From NCBI GenBank assembly GCA_025350745.1, contig JANXXG010000258.1, positions 1-7,768 on the forward strand: a stretch of 7,768 bases of DNA, read 5' to 3'. Below, one piece after another: positions 1 through 6,997 of the stretch; the first letter of the stretch is position 1; each line of letters begins with the position of its first letter. Made by a program: the position numbers and the translations under genes. This DNA is from Chloroflexota bacterium (GTDB lineage: Bacteria; Chloroflexota; Limnocylindria; P2-11E). The notes beneath the pieces are model-generated. The model was not told where the DNA came from, did no database searches, and was given only the letters and a program-made list of their open reading frames with translations.

Positions 1-1060
1 CCTCGCCGATCCGCTCGCCGTGCAGCTCCCACTTGGCGAAGACCCGCTCGACATCGGCCTCGCGGCCCGGCCGCGGGATGACGAGCATCCGCTCCTGCGA
101 CTCGCTGAGCATCACCTCGAACGGCACCATCCCGGTCGCGCGGCGTGGAACGCGATCGACGTCGATGCGCATGCCGACGTGGCTCTTCGCCGCGACCTCG
201 CTCGACGCGCAGGTCAGCCCCGCCGCGCCGAGATCCTGGATCGCCTCGACCGCGTCCATGGCGACCAGCTCGAGGGTCGCTTCGAGCAGCAGCTTCTCGA
301 CGAACGGGTTGCCCACCTGCACCGAGGGCCGCTTCGCGTCGGTCTCCGCTCCGAACTCGAAGCTCGCAAGGAGCGACGCGCCGGCGATGCCGTCGCGACC
401 GGTGTCGGAACCGACCAGGTACACGCTGCTGCCGGCCTTCGCGGTCGCGGCCGAGCGCAGGTCCGCGCGCGCGACCAGACCGACGCACATGGCATTGACC
501 AACGGGTTGTCGGCGTACGCGGGCGCGAAGGTCACGTGCCCACCGACGTCGGGGATGCCGACGCAGTTGCCATAGAAGGAGATGCCGCCGACGACGCCGC
601 GGACCATCCGACGCGTCGCCTCCGCCTCGGGCGGACCGAAGAAGAGCCCGTTGAGCACCGCTATCGGGCGCGCGCCCATCGCGAAGATGTCACGGAGGAT
701 GCCGCCGACCCCGGTGGCCGCGCCCTGATAGGGCTCCACCGCCGAGGGGTGGTTGTGGCTCTCGACCTTGAACACGCAGAGCAGGCCGCCGCCGATGTCG
801 ACCGCGCCGGCGTTCTCTCCGGGGCCGAGCGCGACGCGCGCGCCGGTCGTGGGCAGCGTGCGCAACAGCGCCTTGCTGTGCTTGTACGCGCAGTGCTCGC
901 TCCACATGGCTCCGAACATCGCCCACTCGAGGGCGTTGGGCTCGCGTGAAAGGAGCGAGCGGATCCGGGCGGCTTCGGGATCGGTGAGCCCCGCGTCCTT
1001 CGCGAGGTCTGACCTAGGCTGCGCCGTCGTCGTCCCCGCACTCATCGGGGACACGCTCAT
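1..1060 (-). CDS. purL: Phosphoribosylformylglycinamidine synthase subunit PurL, 5' part (353 codons, runs off the left edge)
   Basis: PurL is the ATP-dependent synthetase subunit of FGAM synthase. It converts FGAR to FGAM using ammonia supplied by PurQ, with PurS bridging the cytoplasmic complex. Visible motifs are SEHCAYK (H56, the family's catalytic-type histidine region), the ESHNHPSAVEPYQGAATGVGG block around residues 100-120 (H102, H104), GNPFVEKLLLEA from residue 250, DLGAAGL from D276, and MLSESQERM shortly before the edge. Small PurL proteins are usually about 720-770 aa, so roughly half is here. It is the small type, as expected with separate purS and purQ. The ATG at 1060 overlaps the TGA of the upstream nucleotidyltransferase gene as ATGA, with GGAGG 12 bases upstream. 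A second in-frame ATG at 1045 lacks a ribosome binding site. Nothing in the visible part looks damaged. Confidence 0.97.
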   Translation of the reverse strand, partial: MSVSPMSAGTTTAQPRSDLAKDAGLTDPEAARIRSLLSREPNALEWAMFGAMWSEHCAYKHSKALLRTLPTTGARVALGPGENAGAVDIGGGLLCVFKVESHNHPSAVEPYQGAATGVGGILRDIFAMGARPIAVLNGLFFGPPEAEATRRMVRGVVGGISFYGNCVGIPDVGGHVTFAPAYADNPLVNAMCVGLVARADLRSAATAKAGSSVYLVGSDTGRDGIAGASLLASFEFGAETDAKRPSVQVGNPFVEKLLLEATLELVAMDAVEAIQDLGAAGLTCASSEVAAKSHVGMRIDVDRVPRRATGMVPFEVMLSESQERMLVIPRPGREADVERVFAKWELHGERIGE

Positions 1061-1908
1061 GCGGCGGTCCCGCCTCCGAGGAAGGCGTCGACCTGGTCCG
1101 CGAACGCCGCGAGATCTGCCAGGCGTGTCTGCATGTGCCCGTACACCTCATCGATGTCCGTCTGCTCGCGGTCGTACGCAAGGAGGTTGCGCAGGTCCGC
1201 GAGATGTTCCAAACGATACGCCAGCGGACGGTCGATGATGCCGTGTGCGGCGATCGAATCGAGGATGTCGTGGTACGCCTCCGGCTTCGGCAGCGCCAGC
1301 GCCGCGATGAAGTACGCCCCCGTGCCGAAGGCCAGCTCGACCGCCTGTTGGAGGTACCACTGCGCGAGGCCGTACAGCTTGGGATCGCCCTTGAATTTCA
1401 CGCGATCGACGCCCCGAAGGTCGTGCAGGAGCCCGATGTACTCGCGGAGCCGGCGGAGGCGCGTGCGGACGTACTCCTCGTCGATGGCGAAGCGCTCCCC
1501 GTGGACGCGCTCGGAAAGGGCCTTCGACTGGAGCTCGTCGAACTTCTTGAACTCGAGATACTCCATCGTCGTGCGGGCCGCGAACTGGACCCGGCGCCGC
1601 TGGTCGCGCTGGAACAGCAGCGACCAGGTGTTGATGACCTGCGCGCGCTGCAGCAGCGAGGCGTTATTCAGGATGACGACGTCCAGCTCCGACGTCTCGA
1701 GGGCCCTCGAGAGCTCGCTCACGAAGAACACCTGGTAGTCGAAGTATTCGGCGGTCTTGATCTTGTCGAGGAGCAGCACGCCGACGTCCAGGTCGGCGAA
1801 GCTCCCCGCGAGCTTGCGCCCCGACGCGCTCCCGCTCACGTATGCCACGTCGGCAGGCGACATCTGGAAGAGCTGGGTCAGCTGCGCCTGCTTCTCGAAG
1901 AGATCCAT
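1057..1908 (-). CDS. Fused MntA-like nucleotidyltransferase / HepT-like HEPN (DUF86) protein, 283 aa, inside the pur operon
   Basis: Residues 1-145 resemble MntA-type minimal nucleotidyltransferases. They show G26-S27, the D39-L40-D41 pair, a third candidate metal-binding Asp at D76 (LDVVIL), and the FAARTTMEYLEFK segment (109-121) that typically ends this domain. Residues 145-277 resemble the all-helical HepT/DUF86 HEPN domain, including the LPKPEAY and AAHGIIDRPLAYRLEHLADLRN segments. In HepT toxins the RNase motif is R-x4-H-x-Y, and MntA AMPylates that Tyr. Here R240 is kept, but Tyr245 occupies the His position and Arg247 the Tyr position. The protein is therefore predicted to be RNase-inactive while the transferase motif looks intact. 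The gap between GS and DxD is 11 residues rather than the usual 10. ATG 1908 lies 5 bases after the purQ stop with no clear Shine-Dalgarno sequence, suggesting translational coupling, and the stop overlaps purL as ATGA. An upstream in-frame extension would lie inside purQ and was rejected. The domain assignments rest on recalled family patterns, and the cellular role is unknown. Confidence 0.85.
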   Translation of the reverse strand: MDLFEKQAQLTQLFQMSPADVAYVSGSASGRKLAGSFADLDVGVLLLDKIKTAEYFDYQVFFVSELSRALETSELDVVILNNASLLQRAQVINTWSLLFQRDQRRRVQFAARTTMEYLEFKKFDELQSKALSERVHGERFAIDEEYVRTRLRRLREYIGLLHDLRGVDRVKFKGDPKLYGLAQWYLQQAVELAFGTGAYFIAALALPKPEAYHDILDSIAAHGIIDRPLAYRLEHLADLRNLLAYDREQTDIDEVYGHMQTRLADLAAFADQVDAFLGGGTAA

Positions 1909-1913
1909 CTGGG

Positions 1914-2624
1914 CTATTGAACGGATGCAGGGGCCCTGCCGGTGTGTCGAACACCGGTCAAGGCGGCCAGGACCAGCCGGCCGTCGGTCCCGCCCAGCAA
2001 TTCCTCGCTGCAGCGCTCGGGGTGCGGCATGAGCCCGACCACGTTCCCGCCCTCGTTCGCGACGCCCGCGATATTGGCGGTGCTCCCGTTCGGGTTCGCT
2101 TCGGGTGTCGCGCCGCCACGAGCATCGGTGTATCGGAACACCACCTGCCCGTTCGCCTCGACCCGCGCGAGGGTCAGCTCGTCGGCGACCCAGCAGCCTT
2201 CGCCGTGGGCGATCGGCATGCGCACGATCTGGCCGACAAGCTCGGCGGTGAAGGGCGTACGGTCGCTCTCGATCCGCAGGTGGACCCAATCGCATCGGAA
2301 CTCGAGATGACGGTTACGCACGAGCGCGCCGGGCAGCAGGCCGATCTCGCAGAGGATCTGGAACCCGTTGCACGAGCCGAGGATCGGCATGCCCTCCGCT
2401 GCCGCGCGTTTCAGCTCGGCGGCAGCGGGCGAGATCGCGGCGATCGCGCCGGCCCGAAGATAGTCGCCGTACGTGAAGCCGCCCGGGACGATCGCGGCGT
2501 CGTAGCCATGAAGGTCGGCGTCGGCGTGCCAGAGGATCTCGGGCTCGGCGTCGACGAGAGTCAGGGCATGCGCAAAGTCGTTCTCGCTCCAGGTCCCCGG
2601 GAAGCGGAGCACAGCGACCTTCAT
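1914..2624 (-). CDS. purQ: Phosphoribosylformylglycinamidine synthase subunit PurQ (glutaminase), 236 aa
   Basis: PurQ is a class I glutamine amidotransferase that releases ammonia from glutamine for PurL within the FGAM synthase complex. The catalytic triad is visible: C85 in GSCNGFQIL, and H201 and E203 in GLMPHPERCSE. The start MKVAVLRFPGTWSENDF and the PGGFTYGDYLRAGAIA block (from P47) are typical of stand-alone PurQ of about 225-240 aa. I chose ATG 2624, which has GGAG at 2630-2633 spaced 5 bases before it. A GTG at 2630, overlapping the purS stop as GTGA, is in frame and would add only two residues (VT), so it cannot be excluded. The gene ends in TAG. It is followed after 5 bases not by purL, as would be usual, but by the nucleotidyltransferase-HEPN gene. 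Confidence 0.97.
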   Translation of the reverse strand: MKVAVLRFPGTWSENDFAHALTLVDAEPEILWHADADLHGYDAAIVPGGFTYGDYLRAGAIAAISPAAAELKRAAAEGMPILGSCNGFQILCEIGLLPGALVRNRHLEFRCDWVHLRIESDRTPFTAELVGQIVRMPIAHGEGCWVADELTLARVEANGQVVFRYTDARGGATPEANPNGSTANIAGVANEGGNVVGLMPHPERCSEELLGGTDGRLVLAALTGVRHTGRAPASVQ

Positions 2625-2626
2625 CG

Positions 2627-2878
2627 TCACTCCGCGGCGACCTGGACGACGAACTCCTCGATGACCGGATTCGCGAGGAGCTGGTCGCCCATGCTCGTCG
2701 CGGCGGCGTGCGCTGCGCCCTCGTCGGCCGCGGCGAAGCGGACGACGATCTCCTTACCGGTCCGGACGTCGGCCACGTCGGTGCCGAGCGACCGCAACGC
2801 GCCGGCGATGGCCTCGCCCTGCGGATCGCGGATCTCGGCCTTCGGCCGGACCCGGATCGTCGCGACGTACGTGGTCAG
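2627..2878 (-). CDS. purS: Phosphoribosylformylglycinamidine synthase subunit PurS, 83 aa, probable CTG start
   Basis: PurS is the small non-catalytic subunit that holds PurL and PurQ together and helps transfer ammonia between them. Family features are the N-terminal strand TYVATIRVRPKAEIRDPQG, then GEAIAGALRSLG (about residues 22-33), DVRTGKEIVV, and the C-terminal NPVIEEFVVQV. The likely start is CTG 2878, overlapping the purC stop as CTGA, with GGGAAGG 4 bases upstream. This gives 83 aa, within the usual 79-85. No ATG or GTG lies between it and the conserved core. The nearest conventional upstream start is GTG 2908, which would add ten residues encoded over the purC end and has no visible ribosome binding site. 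The stop TGA overlaps or abuts the purQ start. Confidence 0.92.
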   Translation of the reverse strand: MTTYVATIRVRPKAEIRDPQGEAIAGALRSLGTDVADVRTGKEIVVRFAAADEGAAHAAATSMGDQLLANPVIEEFVVQVAAE

Positions 2879-3756
2879 AGGGCCTTCCCGGTGAGCTTCT
2901 GGTAGCACTCGCGGTAGCGCTCGCTCGTACCGCGTACGACCTCGGGCGGCAGCGCGGGCGCGGGCGGCTCGTGCTTCCAGCCCTGCGCGTCCAGGTAGTC
3001 GCGCACGAACTGCTTGTCGTACGACGGCGGCGCAGCGCCTGGCCGGTACGTGGCGGCGTCCCAGTAGCGCGACGAGTCCGGGGTCAGCGCTTCGTCGATG
3101 AGCACGAGCGTGCCGTCGATGAGCCCGAACTCGAACTTCGTGTCCGCGAGGATGAGTCCCTGTCCGAGGGCGTAGGCGTGCGCGTGGCGGTACAGCGCGA
3201 TGGTGACGTCTTGGAGCTGCTTCGCGAGCTCGCGCCCGAGCGCCGCGGCGAGCTGCGCGCGAGAGATGTTCTCGTCGTGACCGGTGATCGCCTTCGTCGC
3301 GGGGGTGAAGATCGGATCGTCGAGCCGCGCGGACTCCTCGAGGCCCCGGGGCAGCCGTTCGCCGGCGACGGTGCCCTCTTTCCGGTACTCGGCCCACCCG
3401 GACCCCGCGAGGTAGCCGCGGGCCACGCACTCGAAGTCGACGCGCTCCGCGCGGCGCACCAGCACGCTGCGGCCGGCGAGCTCCGGATGATCCCGGAACG
3501 GCGCGGGGAATTTCGCGAGGTCGGTCTCCACCAGATGATTCGGCACGATCTTCGCGGTGCGCCCGAACCAGAAATTCGAGAGCTGCGTGAGCACCCGGCC
3601 CTTGTCCGGGATCGGCGTGGGGAGGACGACATCGAACGCCGACAACCGGTCGGACGCGACCATCACCAGCTGATCCGGACCGGCCTCGTACACCTCGCGG
3701 ACCTTACCGTGACGAAAGAGCGTCGCGTTCGGGATCGCGGACTCGATGAGCGTCAT
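2875..3756 (-). CDS. purC: Phosphoribosylaminoimidazole-succinocarboxamide synthase PurC (SAICAR synthetase), 293 aa
   Basis: PurC joins CAIR and aspartate with ATP to make SAICAR. The sequence shows the N-terminal GKVREVY nucleotide-binding stretch (residues 17-23), then ASDRLSAFD (34-42), and PIPDKGRVLTQLSNFWF. Further on come ECVARGYLAGSGW, DDPIFTPATKAITGHDENIS, the substrate/ATP motif DTKFEFGL from D205, and LIDEALTPDSSRYWD. At 293 aa it belongs to the longer PurC type rather than the roughly 237 aa enterobacterial form. ATG 3756 overlaps the purB stop as ATGA. A longer reading upstream would lie in the purB tail and has no family support. The downstream stop overlaps purS as CTGA. All landmark motifs look intact. 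Confidence 0.97.
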   Translation of the reverse strand: MTLIESAIPNATLFRHGKVREVYEAGPDQLVMVASDRLSAFDVVLPTPIPDKGRVLTQLSNFWFGRTAKIVPNHLVETDLAKFPAPFRDHPELAGRSVLVRRAERVDFECVARGYLAGSGWAEYRKEGTVAGERLPRGLEESARLDDPIFTPATKAITGHDENISRAQLAAALGRELAKQLQDVTIALYRHAHAYALGQGLILADTKFEFGLIDGTLVLIDEALTPDSSRYWDAATYRPGAAPPSYDKQFVRDYLDAQGWKHEPPAPALPPEVVRGTSERYRECYQKLTGKAL

Positions 3757-5159
3757 TCCGGTAATACCCCCGCCAGCTTTGTGCGCCACTCCCTGGCCAC
3801 GTCCTTCGCGACGTCCGATGCGAGACCGCGGTACTCCTCCGGTTGATCGAGGACCTTGCGTTCCTCTGGCGTCAGCTTCGCGAGGATCGGCCGCAGCTCC
3901 GGATCCTGCCCGGCGAGCTCGAGCGCCGACCGGGAGCCGCGATCCGCCTCCAGGGTGAGGTGGCGCACGGCCTCGTGGGCATCACGGTGACCGTGCTTCG
4001 CGAGCAGCACGTAGAGCGCCTCCGCGACGATGCCGCCCTTCGACATCCCGACGTTCGCTTTCATCCGGTCGCGGTCGATGTGGATCCCGTCGATCGATGC
4101 CCCGAGCCGCGTCGCGGCATACGCGGTCGCCGCGAGGAGCTCGCCGGAAAAGCGCTGCGAGGCGGAGTTGGTGAGGTCGCGCTGGTGCTCGCTGATCTGA
4201 TCGAGGTACGTGGTGATGACCCGCGGCATGAACGCCTTCCAGATGCTCTTCACGTTCTCGAATGAGACGGGGTTGCGCTTCTGCGGCATCGTCGAGCTGC
4301 CGACCTGCTGCGCGCGGAAGCCCTCGGCGATCTCCGCGATCTCGGTCCGCTGGAGGTGGCGCATGTCATCCGCGAGGTTCGCCATGACCCCGAGGGTCGT
4401 GACGCAGGCGTGCGCGAGATCGCTCCACGCCTCCGGCTCGACGATCTGGGTCGAGTGGCGCGCCGGCCCGAGGCCGAGCTGCGCGAGGTAGCGGCGCTCG
4501 AGCGCCCGGGGGTCCTTCGAGAGCAGCGCGGGCGCGTTGTACGCGCCGACCGCGCCGGAGAGCTTCCCGGGCAGCGCCCGAGCGGTCTGTTGCAGGAACA
4601 GGATCCGGCCGCCGAGGCGGCTCACGTACTCCGCGATGGCGAACCCGAAGGTGATCGGCACCGCGTGCTGCCCGTGCGTCCGACCGGCCTGCGGCGTATC
4701 GGCCTCACCCTCGGCGAGGGCGATGAGCCGCGAGGCGAGCAAGCCGAGGCGCGGGAGCAGCACCCGTTCGACCGCTTCCCGGTAGCGCCACGCGTTCGCG
4801 GTATCGACGATGTCCATCGAGGTGGCGCCGAGGTGCACGAACCGTCGGGCATCCTCCGGAACGCCCTCGCGGATCCTGTTCACGAGCGCGCGCACGTCGT
4901 GGCCGATGCGGGCCTCTTCCGCGTACACCTCGGCCGCGCCGACGCGATCCGCTGCTGCCGCGATCGCCTCAGCCGCGTCCGTCGTGGCGATGCCCTCTTC
5001 AGCGAGCGCTCGGGCGAGCGCGGCCTCGGCCTTCGCCTGTGCCCGTACGCGGCCCTCCTCGGACAGATACGGATGGAGCGCTGCGTAGAGCTGGGCGTCG
5101 CCGCCGTAGAAGCGCGAGTCGAGCGGCGAGATCGCGTCGAAACGCGAGGTGAAGGTCAC
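3753..5159 (-). CDS. purB: Adenylosuccinate lyase PurB, 468 aa, GTG start
   Basis: PurB is a fumarate lyase family enzyme acting twice in purine synthesis: it splits SAICAR to AICAR and adenylosuccinate to AMP, releasing fumarate each time. The fumarate lyase signature [11 protein letters not shown] contains S288-S289, within which the catalytic-loop serine falls. GRTHGQHA holds the conserved H162, and [13 protein letters not shown] is the other substrate-binding histidine/threonine region. The opening SPLDSRFYG is typical of the family, and the length matches normal bacterial PurB (430-480 aa). The start is GTG 5159, overlapping the purE stop as GTGA. No strong Shine-Dalgarno is visible, so translation may be coupled to purE. 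The stop overlaps purC as ATGA. Confidence 0.97.
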   Translation of the reverse strand: MTFTSRFDAISPLDSRFYGGDAQLYAALHPYLSEEGRVRAQAKAEAALARALAEEGIATTDAAEAIAAAADRVGAAEVYAEEARIGHDVRALVNRIREGVPEDARRFVHLGATSMDIVDTANAWRYREAVERVLLPRLGLLASRLIALAEGEADTPQAGRTHGQHAVPITFGFAIAEYVSRLGGRILFLQQTARALPGKLSGAVGAYNAPALLSKDPRALERRYLAQLGLGPARHSTQIVEPEAWSDLAHACVTTLGVMANLADDMRHLQRTEIAEIAEGFRAQQVGSSTMPQKRNPVSFENVKSIWKAFMPRVITTYLDQISEHQRDLTNSASQRFSGELLAATAYAATRLGASIDGIHIDRDRMKANVGMSKGGIVAEALYVLLAKHGHRDAHEAVRHLTLEADRGSRSALELAGQDPELRPILAKLTPEERKVLDQPEEYRGLASDVAKDVAREWRTKLAGVLPE

Positions 5160-5635
5160 GGAGACAGGATCCGGGCGGCCATCGATTGCCGCATGGTCTG
5201 GATACGGGACGCCAGTGCTGGGTCGCCGAGTGCCAGGATCTCCGCGGCGAGGATGGCGGCGTTCGCGGCGCCGGCCTCACCGATCGCGACCGTCGCCACC
5301 GGCACGCCGCGCGGCATCTGTACCGTGGACAGCAGCGCGTCGAGACCCCCGGCGATCGCATTCGGCGAGACGAGCGGGACGCCGATGACCGGCAGCGTCT
5401 GATGGGCGGCCACGGCGCCGGCGAGATGCGCTGCGCCACCGGCGGCCGCGATGACGACCTTGATCCCGCGGCCGGCGAGCCCGCGCGCCCAGTCACGGAC
5501 CTCGTCAGGGGTGCGATGCGCGGAGAGCACTCGGGTCTCGTGCTCGATGCCGAGACCCTTCAGGGTCTCTTCGGCGACGGCCATGATCGGCGCGTCGCTC
5601 GTCGAGCCCATGACGATCGCCACCTGCGCACTCAT
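5156..5635 (-). CDS. purE: N5-carboxyaminoimidazole ribonucleotide mutase PurE, 159 aa
   Basis: PurE moves the carboxylate of N5-CAIR to give CAIR. The class I pattern is clear: [10 protein letters not shown] (residues 5-14), LSAHRTPDE with the conserved H40, [38 protein letters not shown] and [15 protein letters not shown]. The length is typical for a stand-alone bacterial PurE. SAHRTP rather than SAHKT argues for class I, which normally works with PurK. No purK lies beside it here, so PurK should be encoded elsewhere. ATG 5635 overlaps the purD stop as ATGA. It has the strongest ribosome binding site in the window (GGAGGT, 6 bases upstream), which excludes a longer in-frame start inside purD. 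Confidence 0.97.
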   Translation of the reverse strand: MSAQVAIVMGSTSDAPIMAVAEETLKGLGIEHETRVLSAHRTPDEVRDWARGLAGRGIKVVIAAAGGAAHLAGAVAAHQTLPVIGVPLVSPNAIAGGLDALLSTVQMPRGVPVATVAIGEAGAANAAILAAEILALGDPALASRIQTMRQSMAARILSP

Positions 5636-6897
5636 GCTGTGACCTCCACCCGGCCCTCCGAAGCGGCGATGTCCGAACGATAGAACCTGCCACGCCACGT
5701 GATGCGCTCGGCGGCGGCGTACGCACGCTCGCGCGCGTGGGTCGGGGTGTCGCCCTGCGCGACGACGTGCAGCACCCGACCGCCGGCGGTGACGAACGAG
5801 CCGTCGGCCGCCCGCTTCGACGCGGCGTGGAAGGTCCAGACGTCATCAGGCAGGCTGCCGATCGTGATCGGGTCGCCAACGCGCGGGCGCCCGGGGTATC
5901 CCTCGGCGCACAGCGCGACGGAGACGTAGGCCCGCTGGCTGAACCGGACCGGATTCGTGTGGGTGTACGCCGCGAGCCGGCCGTCACCGAGCGCCTGCAT
6001 GAGCTTCGCGAAGTCGCCGCCCAGACGCGGGAGGATGACCTGGGCCTCCGGGTCGCCGAATCTGGCGTTGAACTCGATGACCTTCCAGCCCTCTGCGGTA
6101 TGCATGAGACCCGCGTACAGGATCCCGCGGAAGGGCGTCCCGCGCTGCGCGAGCACGCGGGCGACCGGGGCGATGAGCCGGTCCGCGAGCGGCTGGGCCA
6201 GGTCGTCGGGGAGCGCGCTCGTTGGCGAGCAGGCACCCATGCCGCCGGTGTTCGGGCCGGTGTCGCCGTCGCCGGCGCGCTTGTGGTCGCGCGCGGGCGG
6301 GAGGGCCACGACGGTCTCGCCGTCGACGAGCGCCAAGAGCGAGGCTTCCTCACCGGAGAGGACCTCTTCCAGCACGATGGTGCCGCCGGACAGCGCGTTC
6401 GAGGCGAGCGCGGCTTCAGCCTCGGCGCGGTCGCGGGCGACGATGACCCCCTTGCCGCCGGCGAGACCGTCGGCCTTCACCACGACGGGGCCGTCCCGAA
6501 GGCCGAGGCGCGCGGTGGCCGCGTCAGGAAAGACGCGGTACGACGCGGTCGGCACGCCGGCCTCGGACATCACGTCCTTCGCGAACGACTTGCTCCACTC
6601 GAGCTTCGCGGCGGCCCGCGACGGGCACACGACCGTGACGCCGGTCCGGCGGAGGGCGTCGCCGATCCCGGCCGCGATCGGCTCGTCGGGTCCGACGATG
6701 ACCAGGTCGATGTGCGACGCCGCGATGTGCTGCTCGATGCGGTCGGCCCGATCGAGCGGAAGATCGACGAGGCGCGCGAAGAGCGACATCGCGGGCGTGC
6801 CGGGGATCGCGTCGATGGTGAGGACGCTGTCGCAGCGCGCGAGCCGCCACGCGATGGCGTACTCCCGACCCCCTCCGCCGAGCACGAGGGTGTTCAG
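5632..6897 (-). CDS. purD: Phosphoribosylamine-glycine ligase PurD (GAR synthetase), 421 aa, probable CTG start
   Basis: PurD is an ATP-grasp enzyme that couples phosphoribosylamine and glycine to form GAR. Visible landmarks are the N-terminal [14 protein letters not shown] strand and loop (residues 4-17), [10 protein letters not shown], the ATP-grasp core [57 protein letters not shown], and the GARS signature RFGDPEAQ from R279. The length is typical (420-430 aa). The conserved family start lies at CTG 6897, with GGAG at 6903-6906 spaced 5 bases before it. The only conventional upstream start is GTG 6990, 7 bases after the guaA stop. It would add 31 Arg-rich residues, and its only AGGAG overlaps the start codon itself. 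One oddity is that the usual GREHA motif reads GREYA (Tyr13). The stop overlaps purE as ATGA. Confidence 0.95.
   Translation of the reverse strand: MNTLVLGGGGREYAIAWRLARCDSVLTIDAIPGTPAMSLFARLVDLPLDRADRIEQHIAASHIDLVIVGPDEPIAAGIGDALRRTGVTVVCPSRAAAKLEWSKSFAKDVMSEAGVPTASYRVFPDAATARLGLRDGPVVVKADGLAGGKGVIVARDRAEAEAALASNALSGGTIVLEEVLSGEEASLLALVDGETVVALPPARDHKRAGDGDTGPNTGGMGACSPTSALPDDLAQPLADRLIAPVARVLAQRGTPFRGILYAGLMHTAEGWKVIEFNARFGDPEAQVILPRLGGDFAKLMQALGDGRLAAYTHTNPVRFSQRAYVSVALCAEGYPGRPRVGDPITIGSLPDDVWTFHAASKRAADGSFVTAGGRVLHVVAQGDTPTHARERAYAAAERITWRGRFYRSDIAASEGRVEVTA
5642..5647 (-). promoter_or_regulatory. Shine-Dalgarno site of purE
   Basis: GGAGGT on the minus strand ends 6 bases before ATG 5635 and lies inside the last codons of purD (Val-Glu-Val). 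It decides the purE start in favour of [10 protein letters not shown] over an upstream in-frame start. Confidence 0.8.
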
Positions 6898-6997
6898 GCC
6901 CGCTCCGCCGTGGGTCCGCCCGGGGCTTCGCTGCGCTCGCTGCTGGGCGATGATCTTTCGGATCCGAGCGCCGTCGTTGAAGAACCGCACTCCTAAA
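6898..6997. other. guaA-purD intergenic spacer, the only sizeable gap in the operon
   Basis: This 100-base gap stands out because every other junction is an overlap or a gap of a few bases. On the minus strand it begins with TTTAGGAG directly after the guaA stop. It stays open in the purD frame and contains a GC-rich stretch around CCCGGG at about 6918-6923. I see no convincing -35/-10 pair, riboswitch or U-tailed terminator hairpin. It could hold a weak internal promoter or a leader, or could encode a 31-residue N-terminal extension of PurD from GTG 6990. Confidence 0.5.
6903..6906 (-). promoter_or_regulatory. Candidate Shine-Dalgarno site for a CTG-initiated purD
   Basis: GGAG on the minus strand is followed by CGGGC and then CTG 6897, where homology to PurD begins. 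The spacing of 5 bases is good. This supports CTG initiation over the distant GTG 6990, but a 4-base match in GC-rich DNA is weak evidence on its own. Confidence 0.45.

Noticed and set aside
20..949. A 309-codon plus-strand open frame opposite purL
   Set aside because: The minus strand encodes PurL with all its hallmark motifs. The plus-strand product is Arg/Ala/Asp-rich and low in complexity, typical of a shadow frame.
1057..1908. A functional type VII toxin-antitoxin locus
   Set aside because: The two domains are fused, the toxin RNase residues are replaced, and the gene is tied into a core metabolic operon, so an active toxin-antitoxin pair is unlikely although the domains derive from that family.
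1909..2295. A 129-codon N-terminal extension of the nucleotidyltransferase-HEPN gene
   Set aside because: It lies within purQ in another frame, is Arg-rich without domain character, and MDLFEK at 1908 starts just where the MntA-like domain should.
2879..3430. A long minus-strand frame continuing upstream of purS
   Set aside because: It is the shifted frame of purC and is Arg/Ala-rich. PurS homology begins only near 2878.
6917..6953. A possible rho-independent terminator between guaA and purD
   Set aside because: The CGCCC/GGGCG arms are only 5 bases long with a loop of over 20 bases, and no T-run follows.
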